A stretch of 64,000 bases of DNA, from positions 1 through 64,000 of the forward strand of contig JBAOID010000020.1 of NCBI GenBank assembly GCA_037045435.1. The letters are read 5' to 3'. The stretch is from CBDUEF01 sp018063485. Lineage in GTDB: Bacteria > Pseudomonadota > Alphaproteobacteria > Rhodobacterales > Rhodobacteraceae. Below the pieces are notes generated by a model, which searched no databases, was not told the origin of the DNA, and worked only from the letters and a program-made list of their open reading frames with translations. This document shows, in pieces, positions 20,214 to 29,406 of this stretch (position 1 is the stretch's first letter; the number at the start of each line of letters is the position of its first letter). Position numbers and translations under genes: made by a program.

Positions 20214-21320
20214 ATGGATCGTCGTTCCTTTCTGACCAAGGCCAGCGTGGGTGGTGTTGCCGCAGCCGGTGCCTCGGTTTTGGCCGCTCCGGCCATTGCG
20301 CAAGAAAACCCCAAAATCACCTGGCGCGTGACCTCTTCCTTCCCCAAGGCGCTCGACACCATTTTCGGCGCCGCGGAAACCATGTCGAAATACATCTCGG
20401 AAATGACCGACGGCAACCTGACGCTGCAAGTGTTTCCGGCGGGTGAACTGGTTCCCGGTCTTGAGGCCGCCGAGGCGGTGGCCTCGGGCACGGTCGAGGC
20501 CTGCCACACCGCACCCTATTATTTCTGGGGCAAAGATCCAACCTATGCTTTGGGGTGTGCCACGCCTTTCGGCATGAACGTGCGCCAGATGAATGCTTGG
20601 CTGTATTTCGGCGGCGGTCAGGACATGATGAATGAATTCTATGCTACCCAGAACCTCTATGGACTGGCTTGCGGCAATACCGGTGTGCAGATGGGCGGCT
20701 GGTATCGCAAGGAAATCAACTCACTGGCCGATCTTCAGGGCCTGAAAATGCGCATCGGCGGATTTGCGGGCAAGGTGATCGAGAAATTGGGCGTTGTCCC
20801 GCAACAAATCGCGGGCGGCGATATTTACCCCTCGCTGGAAAAAGGCACCATCGACGCCGCCGAATGGGTTGGCCCCTATGATGATGAAAAGCTCGGCTTT
20901 TACAAAGTTGCGCCCTATTACTACTATCCCGGCTGGTGGGAAGGTGGCCCGACGCTGGCGACCTTGATCAACCTAGACAAGTGGAACAGCCTGCCGCCCG
21001 CCTATCAGGCTGTGCTGAAAACCGCTTGCGAGGCTGCCAACGGCAACATGATGGCCAGCTATGACTATAAGAACCCCACCGCGCTGAAATCACTGGTGGC
21101 CAATGGTGCGCAACTGCGGCCCTTCCCGCAAGACGTGCTGGCGGCGGCTTTTGATGCTGCAAATTCGGTCTATGCCGAAATCGGTGCCAGCAATGCGATG
21201 TTCAAAAAGATCAAGGACAGCCAGGACGTCTTCAAGCGCGATGCCTATCTTTGGGCGCAGATTGCCGAATACAACTATGACACCTTCATGATGGTGCAAC
21301 AGCAAGCTGGCAAACTCTAG
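20214..21320 (+). CDS. TRAP transporter solute-binding protein, TakP-like (alpha-keto acid type)
   Basis: Periplasmic binding protein of a tripartite sodium-dependent TRAP importer. A Tat signal peptide is evident: MDRRSFLTKASVGG with twin arginines, then APAIAQ as the cleavage region. The mature protein follows the Rhodobacter sphaeroides TakP pattern closely (PGLEAAEAVASGTVEACHT, YYFWGKDPT, GNTGVQMGGW, QQIAGGDIYPSLEKGTID, EWVGPYDDEKLGF), so pyruvate or longer 2-oxoacids are likely ligands. ATG 20214 has a perfect AAGGGAG site. The permease genes lie convergently downstream, not in the same operon. The stop codon is partly built by a palindromic element. Confidence 0.9.
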   Translation: MDRRSFLTKASVGGVAAAGASVLAAPAIAQENPKITWRVTSSFPKALDTIFGAAETMSKYISEMTDGNLTLQVFPAGELVPGLEAAEAVASGTVEACHTAPYYFWGKDPTYALGCATPFGMNVRQMNAWLYFGGGQDMMNEFYATQNLYGLACGNTGVQMGGWYRKEINSLADLQGLKMRIGGFAGKVIEKLGVVPQQIAGGDIYPSLEKGTIDAAEWVGPYDDEKLGFYKVAPYYYYPGWWEGGPTLATLINLDKWNSLPPAYQAVLKTACEAANGNMMASYDYKNPTALKSLVANGAQLRPFPQDVLAAAFDAANSVYAEIGASNAMFKKIKDSQDVFKRDAYLWAQIAEYNYDTFMMVQQQAGKL

Positions 21321-21434
21321 AGCGCGTTGTGTCAAATTGAATTCACCTCGCAACCCGAACGCGTTTGCAAGGGCAGTCGCTGCCTCGGGTTGCGAGGTGA
21401 ATACATCTCTTTGATTGAACGCAACGCGCTCTAG
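21317..21434. mobile_element. MITE-like palindromic element with terminal CTAG
   Basis: A 118-bp imperfect palindrome. The outer arms are CTAGAGCGCGTTG and its complement CAACGCGCTCTAG; the inner arms are TTCACCTCGCAACCCGA (about 21339-21356) and TCGGGTTGCGAGGTGAA. It has no coding capacity. CTAG at both ends could be a target duplication, but being self-complementary it cannot be separated from the inverted repeat. The left end supplies the last two bases of the takP stop. I see no second copy in this window. Confidence 0.7.
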
Positions 21435-21451
21435 GCAAGTCCTTGCACATC

Positions 21452-21482
21452 AAAGGCCCCGAAGTTTCTTTCGGGGCCTTTG
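21452..21482. terminator. Bidirectional terminator between the convergent TRAP genes
   Basis: AAAGGCCCCGAA, a GTTTC loop and TTCGGGGCCTTT form a near-perfect stem whose ends give T runs on both strands. It lies between the takP-like gene (stop 21320) and the TRAP permease gene (stop 21496), serving both. Confidence 0.85.
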
Positions 21483-21495
21483 ACTTGGTTTTGCC

Positions 21496-23187
21496 CTATT
21501 CCGGGTTGATCACCGGAGCCCCCAATTCAGGCGCTCCAAAAACAGGCGCACCGCCGATTCCGCCGCCGTTCAGCGTGGGCAGGGCGGGAACGGTGATGGT
21601 AATCGTCGAAGGATCCACCACCTTGCCCTTGTAATGCATGACCATCTGCGGGAAGGCGATCACCACTCCGATCATCACCACCTGGATCATCACGAACGGC
21701 ACCGCCCCCCAATAGATCTGTGCCGTGCTGACTGGCGCCATCCGCGCGCCGGTCACCTTGTCATCATAATGCAGTTTGGGCGCTACGGACCGCAGATAGA
21801 ACAGCGCAAAGCCAAAGGGCGGGTGCATGAACGAGGTCTGCATATTCACCCCCAATATGATCCCGAACCAGATCAGATCAATCCCAAGCGCCTGCGCCGG
21901 AGCAATCAACAACGGCACGATGATGAAGGCCAATTCAAAGAAATCGAGAAAGAACGCCAAGAGAAACACCAGGATCGACACAAAGACCAGGAAGCCCGTC
22001 TGCCCACCGGGCAGGCCGGTCAACAGATGCTCGACCCAGACATGGCCATTCACGCCGTAAAACGACAGCGAGAACACCCGCGCGCCGACCAGAATGAACA
22101 TCACGAAAGACGATAGCCGCGTGGTCGAGGCCAAGGCCGAGATCATCACCGCGCTGTTCAATCGCCGCTTCATCGCCGCCAGAAAAAGTGCGCCCACAGC
22201 CCCCATCGCGCCGCCTTCGGTTGGCGTGGCAATGCCAAGGAAAATCGTTCCCAATACCAGAAAGATCAGTGCCAGCGGCGGGATCAGCACCATGATCACC
22301 TGTTGCGCCAACCGGCTCATCAGTTTGAACTGCAACCGCTTGTCAATCGCCGCATAGAGATAAACCACGGTCACGCCAATGGTTGCGCCAAACACATCGG
22401 CATTGGCCGAATACCGCTCATGAAGCTGGAGATGCGCGAAGTAGCCGATGCCGATAATTGCGGCGATGGCAACAAACAGCGATGTCACACCATTGCCCAA
22501 GGTGCGCGCCTCTTTCGGCAGGGCAGGCACCCATAACGGGCGAAACACCGACACCAGAAACACATAGGCCATGTAAAGCCCGGTCAGCACCAATCCGGGG
22601 ATCAGCGCACCCTTGTACATGTCACCGACCGAGCGGCCCAACTGGTCGGCCAGAACGATCAGCACCAGAGACGGCGGAATGATCTGTGCCAAAGTACCCG
22701 AGGCCGCAATCACCCCTGTCGCCACCCGTCTGTCATAGCCATAGCGCAGCATGATCGGCAACGAAATCAGACCCATAGCTATCACACTTGCCGCAACCAC
22801 GCCCGTGGTGGCGGCAAGCAGTGCGCCCACCAGAATCACCGCATAGGCCAAACCACCGCGAATAGGGCCAAACAACTGTCCGATGGTATCGAGCAAATCC
22901 TCGGCCATGCCGGAGCGTTCCAACACGATGCCCATAAAGGTAAAGAACGGAATGGCCAGCAATGTCTCATTCGACATTACCCCCCATAACCGCTGTGGCA
23001 TGGTATAAAGCAGCGGCCAATCCAGCGTGATCGTGTTGCTGGAATAGGGTGCAAGCCAAACGCCAACAGCAAAGAATGCCAAACCGTTGGCCGCCAGAGA
23101 AAACGCCACCGGATAGCCCAGAAGCAAAAAGAATACGAGACTAGCGAACATGATCGGCGCCATGTTCGAGGCAATAAGTTCAATCAT
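21496..23187 (-). CDS. TRAP transporter large permease (DctM family)
   Basis: Large membrane subunit of the TRAP importer, 563 residues with 12 or more hydrophobic segments. Family features include the N-terminal LLLGYPVAFSLAANGLAFF, PFFTFMGIVLERSGMAEDLL and the conserved IPPSLVLIVLADQ. It is longer than the common 430-residue DctM because of an extra central segment and a glycine/proline-rich tail (GGGIGGAPVFGAPELGAP), typical of the long TakM-like branch. It overlaps the small-subunit gene by 4 bp (ATGA). Confidence 0.93.
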   Translation of the reverse strand: MIELIASNMAPIMFASLVFFLLLGYPVAFSLAANGLAFFAVGVWLAPYSSNTITLDWPLLYTMPQRLWGVMSNETLLAIPFFTFMGIVLERSGMAEDLLDTIGQLFGPIRGGLAYAVILVGALLAATTGVVAASVIAMGLISLPIMLRYGYDRRVATGVIAASGTLAQIIPPSLVLIVLADQLGRSVGDMYKGALIPGLVLTGLYMAYVFLVSVFRPLWVPALPKEARTLGNGVTSLFVAIAAIIGIGYFAHLQLHERYSANADVFGATIGVTVVYLYAAIDKRLQFKLMSRLAQQVIMVLIPPLALIFLVLGTIFLGIATPTEGGAMGAVGALFLAAMKRRLNSAVMISALASTTRLSSFVMFILVGARVFSLSFYGVNGHVWVEHLLTGLPGGQTGFLVFVSILVFLLAFFLDFFELAFIIVPLLIAPAQALGIDLIWFGIILGVNMQTSFMHPPFGFALFYLRSVAPKLHYDDKVTGARMAPVSTAQIYWGAVPFVMIQVVMIGVVIAFPQMVMHYKGKVVDPSTITITVPALPTLNGGGIGGAPVFGAPELGAPVINPE

Positions 23188-23783
23188 TCCTTGCCCTCGC
23201 CTTCAACAGCCTTGGCCGCCAAAAGCGCACCCTCTCTTTCGGCTGCTTCATGGACGGAAATGAACGGATGCGGATCGTCGATCAATCCTCGCATCACCGC
23301 AATTTTCTTGATGATTTCCGCCACCGCCTGCGTTGTCAGCAAAATGAACCCCGCCGCCAACAGCGCCCGCGCGGGCCAGATGATCAGCCCGCCGGCATTG
23401 GTAGAGATCTCACCAATCGAATAGGCCTTATAGGCATAGGGCACCAACATCACCGACATCAGTGTCACGAATGGCAGCAGGAAAAACACATGCCCGAACA
23501 GATCAATCCAATGCTGAGTGCGCCGCGAGCGCGAGCCATAGAAAATGTCGATCCGGATATGCTCGTTCTGTTTCAGCGTATAGGCCGAGGCCAGCAGAAA
23601 TACGGCGCCAAACAGATACCATTGCAGTTCCAGCCAAGCGTTCGATGACATGTTGAATGCCTTGCGCAAGATTGCATTCACCGCCGAAACCAGCACCGCC
23701 ACCAAAATCAGCCACATGACCGACTTGCCGACTGCCTCGTTGACACGGTCAATGGCGCGCGCCACCGACAGGAGTGCTTGCAT
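23184..23783 (-). CDS. TRAP transporter small permease (DctQ family)
   Basis: Small membrane subunit with four hydrophobic segments (WLILVAVLVSAVNAILRKA, ELQWYLFGAVFLLASAYTL, FLLPFVTLMSVMLV, LLAAGFILLTTQAVAEII). The LEL.W.LF motif is diagnostic of DctQ. It precedes and overlaps the large permease gene. The pair should work with the TakP-like binding protein encoded on the opposite strand at 20214. Upstream is a 260-bp gap (23784-24043) with no gene, which presumably holds the promoter. Confidence 0.9.
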   Translation of the reverse strand: MQALLSVARAIDRVNEAVGKSVMWLILVAVLVSAVNAILRKAFNMSSNAWLELQWYLFGAVFLLASAYTLKQNEHIRIDIFYGSRSRRTQHWIDLFGHVFFLLPFVTLMSVMLVPYAYKAYSIGEISTNAGGLIIWPARALLAAGFILLTTQAVAEIIKKIAVMRGLIDDPHPFISVHEAAEREGALLAAKAVEGEGKE

Positions 23784-24043
23784 GAGTTGGATCCTCTCCC
23801 TGCGCTTGTTCGAGCTTGTTGTCCTTGTCGACGTGGTGAGAAAAGATGTCCAGTTTCGGCAATTTGTGACAATCCATCAACAGGCCATCAAACGGGTTGA
23901 TTGCAAGCCTCGCTCAGTGACAATCTGCTCGCGCGACATCCTTTGTATTTGTGCCTGAAATCCTTGCATGTTCCATGCCCTTGGCAAAGAATTTTTCACA
24001 GCCACGTGACAGGTGTTTGCCAGATCGCGGTTCCCTGAGAAAT

Positions 24044-24436
24044 TCAGCCTTTGTGCGGCTCCAGCAAATCCCACCGGTTGCCCCATGGGTCGCGCCACAC
24101 TGCTACGGTGCCGTAGCTCTCACGGCGCGGGGCTTCCTCAAAGATCACCCCCGCCAGTAGCATCCGCCTGTGAAGTGCAGCAAAATCATCGCATTGCAGA
24201 AATAGCCAAACCCGCCCGCCGCCCTGATTGCCAATTGCGCCGCGCTGCATGTCATTTTCAGCCCGTGCCAGCACCAGTCTGAAACCGCCTGCCGCTGGCG
24301 CAACTGTTACCCAACGCTTGTGGCCCTCATCGCGGTCCTCGATCAGATGAAACCCCATCACATCGCAAAAGAACCGGATCGCCGGATCATACTCTGGCAC
24401 GATCAGCGTTACCGCAAACATCCGGTCGCCGCTCAC
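24044..24436 (-). CDS. VOC-family (glyoxalase-like) protein
   Basis: A 130-residue vicinal oxygen chelate protein. Paired beta-alpha-beta-beta-beta units are visible: VTLIVPEYDPAIRFFCDVMGF at the N-terminus and AVWRDPWGNRWDLLEP at the C-terminus, where the final Glu is a metal-ligand position. GTG 24436 overlaps the bpt stop as GTGA, so the two are translationally coupled; ATG 24421 is an alternative. The substrate cannot be told from sequence. Confidence 0.85.
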   Translation of the reverse strand: MSGDRMFAVTLIVPEYDPAIRFFCDVMGFHLIEDRDEGHKRWVTVAPAAGGFRLVLARAENDMQRGAIGNQGGGRVWLFLQCDDFAALHRRMLLAGVIFEEAPRRESYGTVAVWRDPWGNRWDLLEPHKG

Positions 24437-25284
24437 TCGGGCCGTGCCTTGATGCCGTCAGGCCGTGGTTGGGGCAGGGCAATTTTTGCCACCTGTTCCG
24501 AGATCGGATCGACCGAAAGCGGATGCAGTTCGGTGCGGTGGTCGGAAGGATCGCCCAGCGGTTGCCACTGGCCGCCCTTATAGATCTCAACCGCCGAAAA
24601 CCCGGCCTTATAGCCCATTTTGCGGCTGCCCGGCACCCAGTAACCCAGATAAACAAAGGGCAGACCCGCCTCGCGCGCGATCGCAATATGATCCAGAATG
24701 GCATAGGTGCCCAAGGAAAGATCGGCCAGATCGGGATCGTAAAAACTGTAAACCATGCTCAGCCCGTCATCGAACACATCGGTCAGGCTTACGGCGGCCA
24801 AGGGGCGGCCACTTTCCCCATGCAGGGCAGGGCGGGTGTATTCCACCACCCGGCTTTTGATTGGTGTTTCCTCGATCATCGCGGCAAACTCGAACACATC
24901 CATATCCGCCATGCCGCCATCGGCGTGGCGCGCATCGAGATAGCGGCGAAACAATGCATACTGATCCTCGGTGGCCCAGGGGCTGGTGGCATTGCGCCGC
25001 AAATGCGCCGCTGCTTTCATCACCCGGCGCTGGGTGCGTGAGGGTTTGAAATCCGCCACCTTGATCCGCGCTGACAGACAGGCCGAACACTCTGCGCAAG
25101 ACGGCCGATAAAGCACGTTCTGGCTTCGTCGAAAGCCCTGTTTGGACAGCCCGTCATTCAACCTCTGCGCCTGATCGCCCTGCAAGGCCGTGAAAAGTTT
25201 ACGTTCCATCCGCCCATCCAGATAGGGACAGGGTTGCGGAGCCGTCACATAGAATTGGGGCGCGATCGGGACGGTGTGGCGCAT
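24433..25284 (-). CDS. bpt: Aspartate/glutamate leucyltransferase Bpt
   Basis: Transfers leucine from tRNA to proteins with N-terminal Asp or Glu, marking them for ClpS/ClpAP degradation (bacterial N-end rule). The 283-residue protein carries the ATE1-like N-terminal cysteine region (CPYLDGRMERKL and YRPSCAECSACLSARI) and the GNAT-like C-terminal half (LGTYAILDHIAIAREAGLPFVYLGYW, GSRKMGYKAGF). It is followed immediately by the VOC gene. Confidence 0.92.
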   Translation of the reverse strand: MRHTVPIAPQFYVTAPQPCPYLDGRMERKLFTALQGDQAQRLNDGLSKQGFRRSQNVLYRPSCAECSACLSARIKVADFKPSRTQRRVMKAAAHLRRNATSPWATEDQYALFRRYLDARHADGGMADMDVFEFAAMIEETPIKSRVVEYTRPALHGESGRPLAAVSLTDVFDDGLSMVYSFYDPDLADLSLGTYAILDHIAIAREAGLPFVYLGYWVPGSRKMGYKAGFSAVEIYKGGQWQPLGDPSDHRTELHPLSVDPISEQVAKIALPQPRPDGIKARPE

Positions 25285-25377
25285 CGGTCCAGCTGATTAG
25301 GGGAAGCAAAAGACAGGTTAGCAAGCCCTGCGCCATCCGCCAAGGCGTTTTGCAGACAAATCCTGCGATTGACGCAA

Positions 25378-25410
25378 ACAAAAACACCGCCCGGTTGTCC
25401 GGGCGGCGTG
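25378..25410 (-). terminator. Rho-independent terminator after the DUF2852 gene
   Basis: On the minus strand, CCGCCCGG-ACAA-CCGGGCGG forms a perfect 8-bp stem followed by TGTTTTTG. It starts about 20 bp after the stop at 25432 and separates this gene from bpt. Confidence 0.85.
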
Positions 25411-25431
25411 ATGTCGTGCCAGGCTTTGGCC

Positions 25432-25878
25432 TCAATATGCGCCGCTGCCCTCGGCTTTCGGCTCGGTGCTGGCTTCGCGGCCCGCACGGGCGCGGTCATC
25501 CATGAAGGCGTCGAATTCGGATTTGTCTTTGGCATCGCGCAGACGCTGCAAAAAGCCCTCGAACGCCGCTTGCTCATCTTCCAGACGGCGCAGCATATCG
25601 GCCTTATAGCTGTCAAAGGCGGTGTTGCCCGAAGGCCTCATGGCACCATGATGTGCCCAGCGATGCGAATGGCGGTCATGGCCGCAAGATCCTCTAAACA
25701 TGCGTTTGCTCCAGATCATATATCCAAGGATTGCCAGGCCAACCGGCCAGACAAAGATAAAGCCCAGTACCATTGCGGCGATCCAGGCCAGTTTGCCGCG
25801 CGCATCCAGCCAGGCAACGCCCCGGCTAAACCACGAGGTGACACCGCCAGAGGGGGCGGAAGGCGAATAAGTGTTCAT
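25432..25878 (-). CDS. DUF2852 domain membrane protein
   Basis: A 148-residue protein with a short N-terminal region, one or two adjacent membrane segments (LAWIAAMVLGFIFVWPVGLAILGYMIW), then a His/Arg-rich stretch and a helical, probably coiled-coil cytoplasmic part (FDSYKADMLRRLEDEQAAFE). The architecture matches DUF2852, found mostly in alphaproteobacteria; no function is known. ATG 25878 follows GGAGAGTGCCG. It is a single-gene transcript: its own terminator lies downstream, and upstream is a consensus TATAAT with paired palindromes. Confidence 0.85.
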   Translation of the reverse strand: MNTYSPSAPSGGVTSWFSRGVAWLDARGKLAWIAAMVLGFIFVWPVGLAILGYMIWSKRMFRGSCGHDRHSHRWAHHGAMRPSGNTAFDSYKADMLRRLEDEQAAFEGFLQRLRDAKDKSEFDAFMDDRARAGREASTEPKAEGSGAY

Positions 25879-25891
25879 CGGCACTCTCCAG

Positions 25892-25934
25892 ATTATAAAT
25901 TCCGGCCCCATGCCGGATGTGAATGTCTTTCACA
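25892..25934 (-). promoter_or_regulatory. DUF2852 promoter: TATAAT with a palindrome at activator position
   Basis: A perfect TATAAT lies at 25892-25897 (minus strand) with no recognisable -35. The 17-bp inverted repeat TGTGAA-N5-TTCACA at 25918-25934 (19 bp with the flanking A/T) is centred about 41 bp upstream of the expected start near 25885, the classic position of an activator that replaces the -35. The binding protein is unknown. Confidence 0.65.
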
Positions 25935-25977
25935 TGCAATCAAGATGCGTGCTGGTGCCGCTCCAATCAAGTGGTAA

Positions 25978-25994
25978 TGTAAATGATCTTCACA
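25978..25994 (-). promoter_or_regulatory. Second copy of the DUF2852 palindrome
   Basis: TGTAAA-N5-TTCACA differs from the proximal site by one arm base. The two centres are exactly 60 bp apart, about six helical turns, so two bound dimers would face the same side of the DNA. Confidence 0.6.
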
Positions 25995-26036
25995 TAAATC
26001 GCGGAAAATCCATCAAGCCGCTGATTCTGATACTCA

Positions 26037-26519
26037 TTATTCTGCCGAAATCATCACAAAATTACCCGGAACCGCGCCGATGGCGGCTTTTAACGCTGCC
26101 GGATCGACGGCAAAAACATGTCTGGGCGTGCCCGCTGCCGCCCAAACGCGGGCGAAGTCCAGCAGGGCGGGATCAATCCAGACGGGCAAGGGCGACAGAT
26201 GCCCCAAGGGGGCCACGCCGCCAATCGCAAAGCCGGTCACCTCGCGCACCCGCTGCCCATCGGCCCGCTCCAAAGCCTCGCCTGCAAGTCGGGCCGCGCG
26301 GCTCGTGTCCACCTGATTGCCGCCCGCCGTCAGGAAAAGATAAAGCCGCCCGCTCTGTGCCCCTTGAAACAGGATCGACTTCACGATCTGGTTCAGCCCG
26401 CACCCCGCCTCGGACGCCGCCTGCACCGCCGTGCGGGTCTCGCCGGGCATTTCGCGCAACTCGATTTGCAAACCCGCCGCCGCAATCGCAGCCTTCACCC
26501 GCGCCAGACTCTTGCTCAT
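26037..26519 (-). CDS. YbaK/EbsC-family aminoacyl-tRNA deacylase
   Basis: A 160-residue single-domain editing protein that hydrolyses mischarged tRNA (Cys-tRNA-Pro or Ala-tRNA-Pro types). The conserved lysine lies in NQIVKSILFQ, and the GFAIGGVAPLGH motif and the SRAARLAG segment fit the family. ATG 26519 follows AAAGGATGGGG. It diverges from glnE across 94 bp. Which mischarged tRNA it edits cannot be told. Confidence 0.88.
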   Translation of the reverse strand: MSKSLARVKAAIAAAGLQIELREMPGETRTAVQAASEAGCGLNQIVKSILFQGAQSGRLYLFLTAGGNQVDTSRAARLAGEALERADGQRVREVTGFAIGGVAPLGHLSPLPVWIDPALLDFARVWAAAGTPRHVFAVDPAALKAAIGAVPGNFVMISAE

Positions 26520-26613
26520 CGCCCCATCCTTTATACTTGCCTCATCAAACCCCGCCTCGACGCCGGCTTCAACCCCGATTGACGCCGCCCCCGCGCCGCC
26601 GCACTCTGGCCTG

Positions 26614-29388
26614 ATGAACACGCCCTTTGCCTCGCGGCTTATCCGCCAGCCCATCGCCTTCGATCCGGCCATCGCCGCCGAAGTTGCCGGTGTTTTCGCC
26701 GATTTTGCCCCGGAACTGAGGCAACTTGTTGCCAACACCGCCGGATGCAGCCCTTTTTGCGCAGCCAGATGCAGCGCGAGGCCGTTTGGCTGCGTGAGGC
26801 GCTGTCAACCGATCCCGAGTCCGCCGCCGCTACCGAGTTGAACGCGCTCGATGATCACGGTATTGACAGCTTGCCCACCGCTCTTCGCATCGCCAAACGC
26901 CGCCTTGCCCTGCTCGCTGCGCTGGCCGATCTTGGCGGCGTCTGGGATCTGATGCAGGTCACCGGCGTTCTGACCGATCTGGCCGACCGCGCCGTTGATC
27001 TGGCAATGAAACGCCTTGTCGCCGAGGAAATCCGCCGCGGCAAACTTCCCGGCGCTACCGCCGATGATGCTGAAACCGCTGGTGGCATGGTGGCGCTGGC
27101 GATGGGCAAGATGGGGGCTGGGGAGTTGAACTACTCCTCTGATATCGACCTGATTTGCCTGTTTGATGAGTCCCGCTACCCCGATCAGGCGCACGAGGCC
27201 CGCGCTGCCTTTATCCGCGTCACCCGCAAGATGGCGGCGATGCTCAATGATCTGACTTCCGAGGGCTATGTCTTTCGCACCGATCTGCGTCTGCGCCCCG
27301 ATGCCGCCGTAACACCCGTGTGCCTGTCCATGGCCGCCGCAGAAACCTATTATGAAAGCGTTGGCCGCACATGGGAGCGTGCGGCCTATATCAAGGCGCG
27401 CCCCTGCGGCGGTGATATCGCGGCGGGCAACCGGTTTTTGCATATGCTTACGCCGTTCGTCTGGCGCAAACATCTTGATTTCGCAGCTATCCAAGACGCT
27501 CATGACATGCGCCTGCGCATTCGCGAACATCGTGGCCTCAATGGGCCGCTGACGGTTGAGGGCCACAATATGAAGCTTGGTCAGGGTGGTATCCGCGAGA
27601 TCGAGTTTTTCACCCAAACCCGCCAACTCATCGCCGGGGGGCGTGATCCATCACTGCGTTCGCGCACCACCTTGGGCGGCTTGACGGCGCTTGCTGCCAA
27701 AGGCTGGGTGCCAGACAGCACCGCGCAAGAGCTGTCCACCCTTTACCGCGCCCATCGCGAAGTGGAACATCGGCTGCAAATGGTCAACGATGCGCAAACC
27801 CATGACATGCCCTTCAGCGCCCAGGGTGTGGCCCGCATCGCCGCCTTTTGCGGCCAAACCGATGCCGATTTTCGCGCCGGTCTCTTGGATCGTCTCACCC
27901 GCACCGATACCCTGACCAAAGACTTCTTCGCCCCTTCGGCTGTCGAGGACGGCCCGGAATTATCCGAAGAGGCGCGCTCAATCGTCGCGGGCTGGTCCTC
28001 ATACCCGGCGCTGCGCTCGAATCGTGCCCAAACCATCTTTCGCCGCCTGCGCCCGATGCTTTTGAAACGGCTCCAACGCGCCGCCTGTCCGCAAGAGGCC
28101 TTGGTGACTTTTGATGGATTCCTGTCTGGCCTGCCTTCGGGGGTGCAGATTTTCTCGCTGTTCGAGGCCAATCCCAGCCTTGTTGATCTGATCATTGATA
28201 TTGCCGCCACCTCGCCCACCCTTGCGCTTTATCTTTCGCGCAATTCGGCGGTTCTGGACGCCGTGATCGGCGGGACGTTCTTCGCCGCATGGCCCGGACG
28301 CGCGGGCCTGACAGCCGATCTTGCCAAACGGCTGGAGGTTGCGCGCGATTATGAGGCCCGATTGGATGATGCAAGGCGCTGGATGAAGGAATGGCACTTT
28401 CGCATCGGTGTGCATCACCTGCGCGGGCTGATTGACGGGTTCGAGGCCGCCAAGCAATATTCCGATCTGGCCGAGGCGGTGATCGCCGCCCTCTGGCCCG
28501 TGGTGCTGAATGATTTTGCCCGCAAACATGGGCAGGCTCCGGGGCGTGGCGCGGTGGTTCTGGGTATGGGCAGCCTAGGGGCAGGGCGACTGAATGCAGG
28601 CTCTGATCTTGATCTGATCATGATCTACGACGCCGCCGGGATCGAGACCTCGTCCGGCCCGCGCGCCCTTGCCACCCGCCCCTATTACGCGCGATTGACG
28701 CAGGCGATGGTCACGGCGCTTTCGGCCCAAACTGCCGAAGGCAGGCTTTATGAGGTCGGACATCCGGCTGCGCCCCTCGGGGCGCAAAGGCCCGGTCGCC
28801 ACCTCGATCGAAAGTTTCCGCTCCTATCAGTTGACGGAAGCCTGGACATGGGAACACCTCGCCCTGACGCGCGCCCGCGTGCTGGCAGGCGATCCCGGTC
28901 TTGGTGATGAGGTGGAAACGTTCCGGCGCGAGGTTCTGGCCCAGAAAGGCACGGCACCCGATGTGCGCGCCAATGTCGCCGAGATGCGCGCCCGTCTTGC
29001 CGCCGCCAAACCGGGGCAGGGCGGATGGGAGGCCAAACTCGGTCCCGGTCGTTTGATGGATATCGAACTGCTGGCGCAACTGATGGCTCTGATCACCGCA
29101 AATCCCGCGCGCGGCGTCGAACGGCAGATCGCCGCTGGCGCAAATGCCGGTATACTGTCGCAAACCGACCAGACGGCGCTGCTTTCCGCCTACAGGGTCT
29201 TTTGGCGCTTGCAGGCGGCCTCAAGGCTTTTGTCGGAAACAACCCTGACCCCGGATGATATCGGTGAAGGGGCCAAGGCCCTGCTGTTGCGCGAAACGGC
29301 AACTGCCAACGTGGCGGCACTGACCGATGAGCTAAACCATCAAAGCCGCGCCGCGGCCAAGGTGATAGAGACGGTACTTGCAGGGTGA
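26614..29388 (+). CDS. glnE: Glutamine synthetase adenylyltransferase/deadenylase GlnE (two apparent frameshifts)
   Basis: Bifunctional enzyme that adds and removes AMP on glutamine synthetase in response to PII. Two nucleotidyltransferase domains are clear: the N-terminal one with GAGELNYSSDIDLICLFD and the C-terminal one with GAGRLNAGSDLDLIMIYD. The start ATG 26614 gives MNTPFASRLIRQPIAFDP. One base is missing near 26752 (restoring AGCSPFLRSQMQREAVW), and one G too many lies at 28758-28759 (restoring YEVDIRLRPSGRKGPVATS). The combined length, about 925 residues, is normal. The ribosome site is poor. Confidence 0.93.
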
Positions 29389-29406
29389 ATGATGGGAAGA
29401 CGGGTG

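Noticed and set aside
25918..25994. CRP, FNR or PpsR sites
   Set aside because: CRP needs TGTGA-N6-TCACA, FNR TTGAT-N4-ATCAA and PpsR TGT-N12-ACA. These sites have TGTGA-N7-TCACA and TGT-N11-ACA, so none fits.
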